Source of the DNA: Zygnema circumcarinatum
Lineage: Eukaryota > Streptophyta > Zygnematophyceae > Zygnematales > Zygnemataceae
Assembly: GCA_037447605.1 (NCBI GenBank)
Contig: CM074813.1
Coordinates: 950,093 to 1,014,092, forward strand
DNA: 64,000 bases
Reading direction: 5' to 3'
The notes under the pieces were generated by a model that saw nothing but the letters and a program-made list of their open reading frames with translations, was not told where the DNA came from and searched no databases. The position numbers were made by a program, and so were the translations under genes. This document shows, one piece after another, positions 59,198 to 64,000 of this stretch. Each line of letters begins with the position of its first letter. Position 1 is the stretch's first letter.

Positions 59198-60135
59198 GAA
59201 GGCGAAGAAGACGTGAAGTTTACCATTCCAACTTTCGATGGGAAGAACTACAAGCGGTGGAAGTTTCGCATGCTCACAGTGCTGGAGAACAAGCGGCTGT
59301 TGGGGTATGTGAATGGCTCCATTGTGGCCCCCGATTCTGAGATTAATCCACTTGAGTTTGAGAAGTGGAGGGTTAAGGATTGCAAGGTTAGGACCCTGCT
59401 TTGTGCTGGCGTTAGTGAGGAACCTACAGACCTGATTTCAGAGTTAAAGACAGCTCGGGAGATGTGGGATACTCTAGAGAAGATTTATGATGTGGTAGAT
59501 AATGCCACTGTAGTTTATCTCTACACGGAGCTTGGAAAACTCAGTTTGGATTCAGGGGAGGAGCTGAAAGACTATGTGATCAAGTTTGATAATCTGATGC
59601 AAAAGTTTGATGGGATGAAGCAGCCCCTTCACTTGGATCACAAGATTAGTCTATTCCTAGGAGGCTTGCCGGACAGATTTGACCCTGCTTGCACTGCCCT
59701 ACGCACTCAGCTTTCTACAGCAAAGATGACCTTTGAGCAGGTCAAGAGGAGAGTGGTAGAGGGCGGGATGGCCTTCGTGACAAGCAGCGCTATGTGCCTG
59801 GGTTCGAGAAGTCAGATGTCGCAAATCACCATACAGAACGGGTAAGGGATCAAACAAGTGCCAAAGATGGTGGAGAGCTGAAGACTCAGAGGACTTGCTA
59901 CTCTTGTGGGAAGACCGGTCACTTCAAGAGGAACTGCCCCAACGTTCAGAATGGCGGTTCATCCTCGAATGCAGATGCTCCAAACGAGCAAGAAGGGAGG
60001 AGGGGTGATGGCAGGTATCCCAGAGATGAGCGCAAGAGGATTCACGAGACGAACTTGATGTTCTCAGATTGGGAACCTAATGATGAGTTTGTCGGATGTC
60101 TTAGAGTTAAAAATTCAGCTAAACCTTGGGTGTGA
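59198..60135 (+). pseudogene. Copia gag with CCHC zinc knuckle, one frameshift
   Basis: Gag polyprotein of the copia type: FTIPTFDGKNYKRWKFRM, REMWDTLEKIYD, KISLFLGGLPDRFDP and ALRTQLST are typical. A frameshift between 59760 and 59830 moves to the frame with CYSCGKTGHFKRNC (59896-59937), the CCHC knuckle, followed by DWEPNDEFVGC. The frame is open upstream into the LTR, so the true start is uncertain. Confidence 0.9.
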
Positions 60136-61085
60136 TTGATTCCGTGCTTCAAGGCACATGTGCGGGATCTACCTCACTCTTTAAGAAGGAGGTCTGAGGG
60201 AACCCACGGGTTCACTCAGCAAATCGGAGAAGGAGTCTCGTGACTTGGGGCGAACAGTCAAGCGAAGTAAGTGCTCGGGGAGGGAAGCACGCAGAGGGTT
60301 GTCCATATTGGTAACGTACTGCATACTCCCGGACGGCAGATTAATTTCCTCTCTGTTAGTCAGCTGTGTGAAGAGGACTATGGAGTATGGTTTGGAGAAG
60401 GGTGGTTGTGAGGTCATTCACAAGGAGACAGGGCAAGTCTTGTGCAAGGGAATCCAAAGAAGGTGGGCTTTACTTCTAGAGTGGAAGGAGGCTCAAGGGC
60501 TGAGCTTATCCCGGGCCAAGGACCCCGTGGAGGAACCCATCCACTATAAGATAGATCCGCACTCAGCTTGAGGAGGAAAGGGGATGCTAGAGCAAGCATT
60601 GAGGCTCAGTGGGAGCAGGGGATTATTTCGCCAATCCACATTTCGTATAGCCAGGCTAAGGGGTTTGAAAAGCACCCCATCACTGAAAGGGTGCATTAAT
60701 AGTGGTGGGTGGTGAATGTGTGCTAAATTCCAGCATCACTAGAGTTAGTGAGTCTAAGGAGGCCGGAAACACGGGCTTGTTGCATCCAAACAAGGATGGA
60801 GTTGAAGTGGAGGGGTCCTTTCAACCCAGGGTAGTGGAGCAGCCCGAGTACAAGGTTGCAACTACGAAGGAATACCCGGTTGCTGGACCTATAAGGAGTT
60901 CAGCGGAAGCGCCCAGGATCGAGTGTGGAAGGCAACCAAGAGGAGATCAAGAGGGGGACGATTCTCTCCTAGGCCTTTGGATCAAGAGGGGGCAGCTTGT
61001 TAGGACAAGGGAGCATTCATTTGGTTGTGGGACACTAGAGAATAGTAGTGGTCTCATGGAACTAGGACCCATGGAGAACTAAGTA
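60136..61085 (+). pseudogene. Remnant of copia pol (GAG-pre-integrase) and tail
   Basis: Fragments such as EKGGCEVIHKETGQVLCKGI match the GAG-pre-integrase region. Beyond about 60600 the sequence reads an unrelated tail (KDGVEVEGSFQPRVVEQPEY). Integrase core, reverse transcriptase and RNase H are missing, so the element is internally deleted and non-autonomous. Confidence 0.8.
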
Positions 61086-61098
61086 CCAAGAGGGGGAT
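61086..61098 (+). other. Polypurine tract before second LTR
   Basis: CAAGAGGGGGATT immediately precedes TGTTAGTG, as expected for plus-strand priming in an LTR element. Confidence 0.8.
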
Positions 61099-62150
61099 TG
61101 TTAGTGTAAAGTAGTTAAGGACTTGTTGTACACTAAGTTGTTGGTACTAAGTTCTAAAGAGGGGTGTGCTCAAAGTGTCCACATTGTACCTAGGTAAGTG
61201 CCCAGGCGACCGCATGTCTTATGGGTGTATGTGATAGCACGCAGTCTGATTTAAGCAAGCAAGGTACCGTAATGCACCGTGGAGCCAATCAGTGGTACGG
61301 GATTTCAGGGCGCTGACCTCAATGTAATGACATTGTCAGGAGCCGGGCGCCGGGCGCGGGCGGAGTCAGGATGTGACGTGGCGCGACGCCGACAAATCGA
61401 AGTGACGCTGCGCGAATCAGCGCCAGCGGGAGCAGAAACTGACAAGGTAAATGGAGTCGCCAATGTTCCTCATTTGGAGGACAGCGGGCTAATCGGAAGG
61501 CCACGCGGTCGGGTTAGCGGAAGGCCTGTAATGGGCCTAGGTCGGTGGCGCTCGTAGGTTTACGGGTCCCACATGACGCCAAGTAATGAGGAGTCAGATC
61601 TCGCACGGGGAGGACTCGGATGAGGATGGGCCGCAGGCGGATCCGACGCAAGATTGATGTGTTGGATCCGCGTAAAGCTGAGGAGGATCCGGACGCATGC
61701 TGAGATGAAAGATCGGGATAAGGGTCTTGCAAGGCGTAGCATGTGCGGCCGGACGTGACAATGTCACTATTGGCGCCATATTGTATTTTAGGGTTAGATT
61801 GTTTGGTAGAAGTTTACCTTCTCGTGACTCACATCAGGGTGAGGCTATCTTGCTTAGGGCCTAGGAGATAGTGGGAAGAGTTCAGCTTGTAGTGTGGGTG
61901 GTTTATTCACGAAGCTTGAGAAGAGGTGTTTGAAGCTTAGCTCTAGTTGTTGTCAAGTTGTATTTCATCTTTATCTTAAGGAGTTTTAGGCTGGTGGCTT
62001 TCCTTACATTTTCTCATATTTCCGCTGAGTTGTTCTCTCTTTGCATTTAGTGTGCTTTGTGTGATTGAGCAATTCATTGAAGATGTCGCAGTTCTACCCA
62101 AGGTGTAGGGAGAAGTGGCGTACCACCAAGGAGTGGGCGCCGCAACAACA
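61099..62150 (+). repeat. Copia-type LTR, second copy
   Basis: Aligns end to end with 58140-59182 but with many scattered 1-2-base indels and substitutions. It is both the 3' LTR of the first element and the 5' LTR of the next. The following primer site is damaged (TGGTAATGAGCC). Confidence 0.9.
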
Positions 62151-64000
62151 AGTGGTAATGAGCCGGGCTTAAGAAGACGGAAGTTTACCATTCCAACTTT
62201 CATGGGAAGAACTACATAAGCGGTGGAAGTTTCTGCATGCTCACGCTGGCCGAGAACAAGCTGTCAGTTAGTATGTGAATGGCTCCATTGTGGCCCCCGA
62301 TTCTGGAGATTAACTAATTTGAGTTTGAGAAGTGGAGGGTTAAGGATTGCAAGGTTAGGACCCCGCTTGTGCTGGCGTTAGTGAGAACCTAATGCACTGA
62401 GCTTCAGAGTTAAAGACAGCCGGATGGGATAATGAGAAGATTTATGATGTGGTAGATAATGCCATCAATAGTTTATCTCTACACGGAGCTTGAAAACTCC
62501 GCTTTGATTCAGGGAGGAGTCAAAAGATTATGTGATCAAGTTTGATAACTGATGCAAGTTTGATGGATGAAGCGTTCTTCTACTTGGATCACAAGATTAG
62601 TCTATTCCTTGGAGGCTTGCCGGACAGATTTGACCCTGCTTGCACTGCTCTACGAACTCAGCTTTCCACGACTAAGATGACCTTTGAGCAGGTCAAGAGG
62701 AGAGTGGTAGAGGAGGATGGTCTTCATGATAAGAAGCAGTACAGGTCAAGTTCAGAGAAGCTGTATGCTGCAACAACGCGCCCATATAGGAACGGCAAGG
62801 GACCAAACGCAATTAAAGATGGTGGAGAGTCAAGACTCGTGAGGACGTGCTACTCTTAGGGAAGACCGTCACTTCAAGAGTGAACTCGCCTAATGTTCGT
62901 AATGGCGGTTCATCCTCAATGCATGTCTAAACCCAGCAAGAAGGAGGGAGGGGTGATGGGTGTATCCCAGATGAACGCAAGAGGATTCCACGAGGACGAA
63001 CTTGATGTTCTCGGATTGGGAACCTAATGATGAGTTTGTCTGATGTTTTAGAGTTAAAAATTCAGCTATACCTTGGGTGATTGATTCCGGTGCTTCAAGG
63101 CACATGTGCGTGGACGACTCACTCTTTGCAGAGAAGGAGACTTGGAGGAACCCGGCCGTCTACTCAAAGAACTGGAGAAGGAGTTCCCTTTGACTTAAGG
63201 CTGAATCAGCCAAGTTGAAGGTGCTCGAGGGAAGCACGCAGGGTTGTCCATGTTGGTAACGCATCGCATACCCCTGACTACAGACACTTCCTCTCTCGTT
63301 AGTCACCGTGTGAGAAGGGATATGGAGTATGGTTTGAGAAGGGTAGTTGTGAGGTCATTCACAAGGAGACAGGGCCAGTCTTGTGCAAGGTAATCCAGCA
63401 AGGTGGGCTTTACTTTCTAGAAAGGAAGGAGGCTCAAGGGCTGAGCTATCCCGCCAAGGACCCTGTGGAGGAACCCATTCACCATAAGATAGATCCAGAC
63501 CAGCTTGGAGGAGGAAAGGGGATGCTAGAGCAAGCATTGAGGCTCAGGGGAGCAGGGGATTATTTCGCCAACGACATTTCAGATAGCCAGGCTAAGGGGG
63601 TTGAAAGACCCATCACCGAAAGGGTGGACATTAGTGGTGGTGAGAATGTGTGCTGCACCTGTGATCACTCGTAGTTAGTGAGCTCCAGGGAGGCCGGAAA
63701 CACGGGCTTGTTGCATCCAAACAAGGATGGAGTTGAAGTGGAGGGGTCCTTTCAACCCAGGGTAGTGGAGCAGCCCGAGTACAAGGTTGCAACTACAAAG
63801 GAATACCCGGTTGCTGGACCTATAAGGAGTTCAGCGGAAGCGCCCAGGATCAAGTGTGAAAGGCAACCAAGAGGAGATCAAGAGGGGGAAGATTCTCTCC
63901 TAGGCCTTTGGATCAAGAGGGGGCAGCTTGTTAGGACAAGGGAGCATTCATTTGGTTGTGGGACACTAGAGAATAGTAGTGGTCTCATGGAACTAGGACC
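62151..64000 (+). mobile_element. Second copia internal region (tandem copy, runs off the right edge)
   Basis: Repeats 59185-61072 in order: gag (KISLFLGGLPDRFDP at about 62590-62634), damaged zinc knuckle near 62850, pre-integrase, tail. 62150-63660 is riddled with small indels that break every frame. From about 63685 to the edge it is almost identical to 60755-61072. The same internal deletion is present, so the copies descend from one deleted element. Confidence 0.9.

Overview
The window is nuclear DNA of a photosynthetic eukaryote of the green lineage, most likely a green alga. Every protein gene is broken by GT-AG introns, many with splice phases that could be followed from exon to exon. 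Several products are plant/algal plastid proteins: an FtsHi1/ARC1-type inactive FtsH, a STIC2-type YbaB/EbfC protein and a plastid-envelope-like quinone oxidoreductase. The guanylate kinase has the plant-type kelch N-terminus, and telomere-like heptamers related to TTTAGGG are scattered through introns. I cannot name the species from sequence alone; a prasinophyte or streptophyte alga with a large repeat-rich genome would fit.

Layout, left to right: PPM1G-like PP2C phosphatase (minus, C-terminus off the left edge); BSD-domain protein (minus, 5231-8081); a 47-bp minisatellite (8424-9790); Rab11/RabA GTPase (minus, 10936-12276); a gene-free stretch rich in GTAC palindromes; quinone oxidoreductase (plus, 14516-17356); FtsHi1 (plus, 18120-29070, 15 exons, introns stuffed with minisatellites and telomere-like arrays); homoserine dehydrogenase (minus, 29804-34862, 12 exons); a G-box-rich divergent promoter; STIC2 (plus, 35361-37852); kelch exons and kelch-guanylate kinase (minus, 38985-44925); URM1 (minus, 46336-47542, four short exons); a fold-back element (48203-49129); a membrane-anchored FkbM-type methyltransferase (plus, 49821-52311); small TIR elements (52660-53605); a 10-N gap; a Ty3/gypsy element (54186-58139) cut by tandem Ty1/copia-type elements (58140-64000).

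The genes do not form an operon or an obvious pathway cluster. Three (quinone oxidoreductase, FtsHi1, STIC2) have features of plastid proteins, and homoserine dehydrogenase serves Thr/Met synthesis; the others are housekeeping (signalling, vesicle traffic, GMP phosphorylation, tRNA thiolation/urmylation). Exon coordinates were deduced by hand from splice signals, phase and family resemblance, without transcript data. The last 6 kb is retrotransposon. Its second copia copy is full of small indels relative to the first and then abruptly becomes near-identical, which raises an assembly-quality question.
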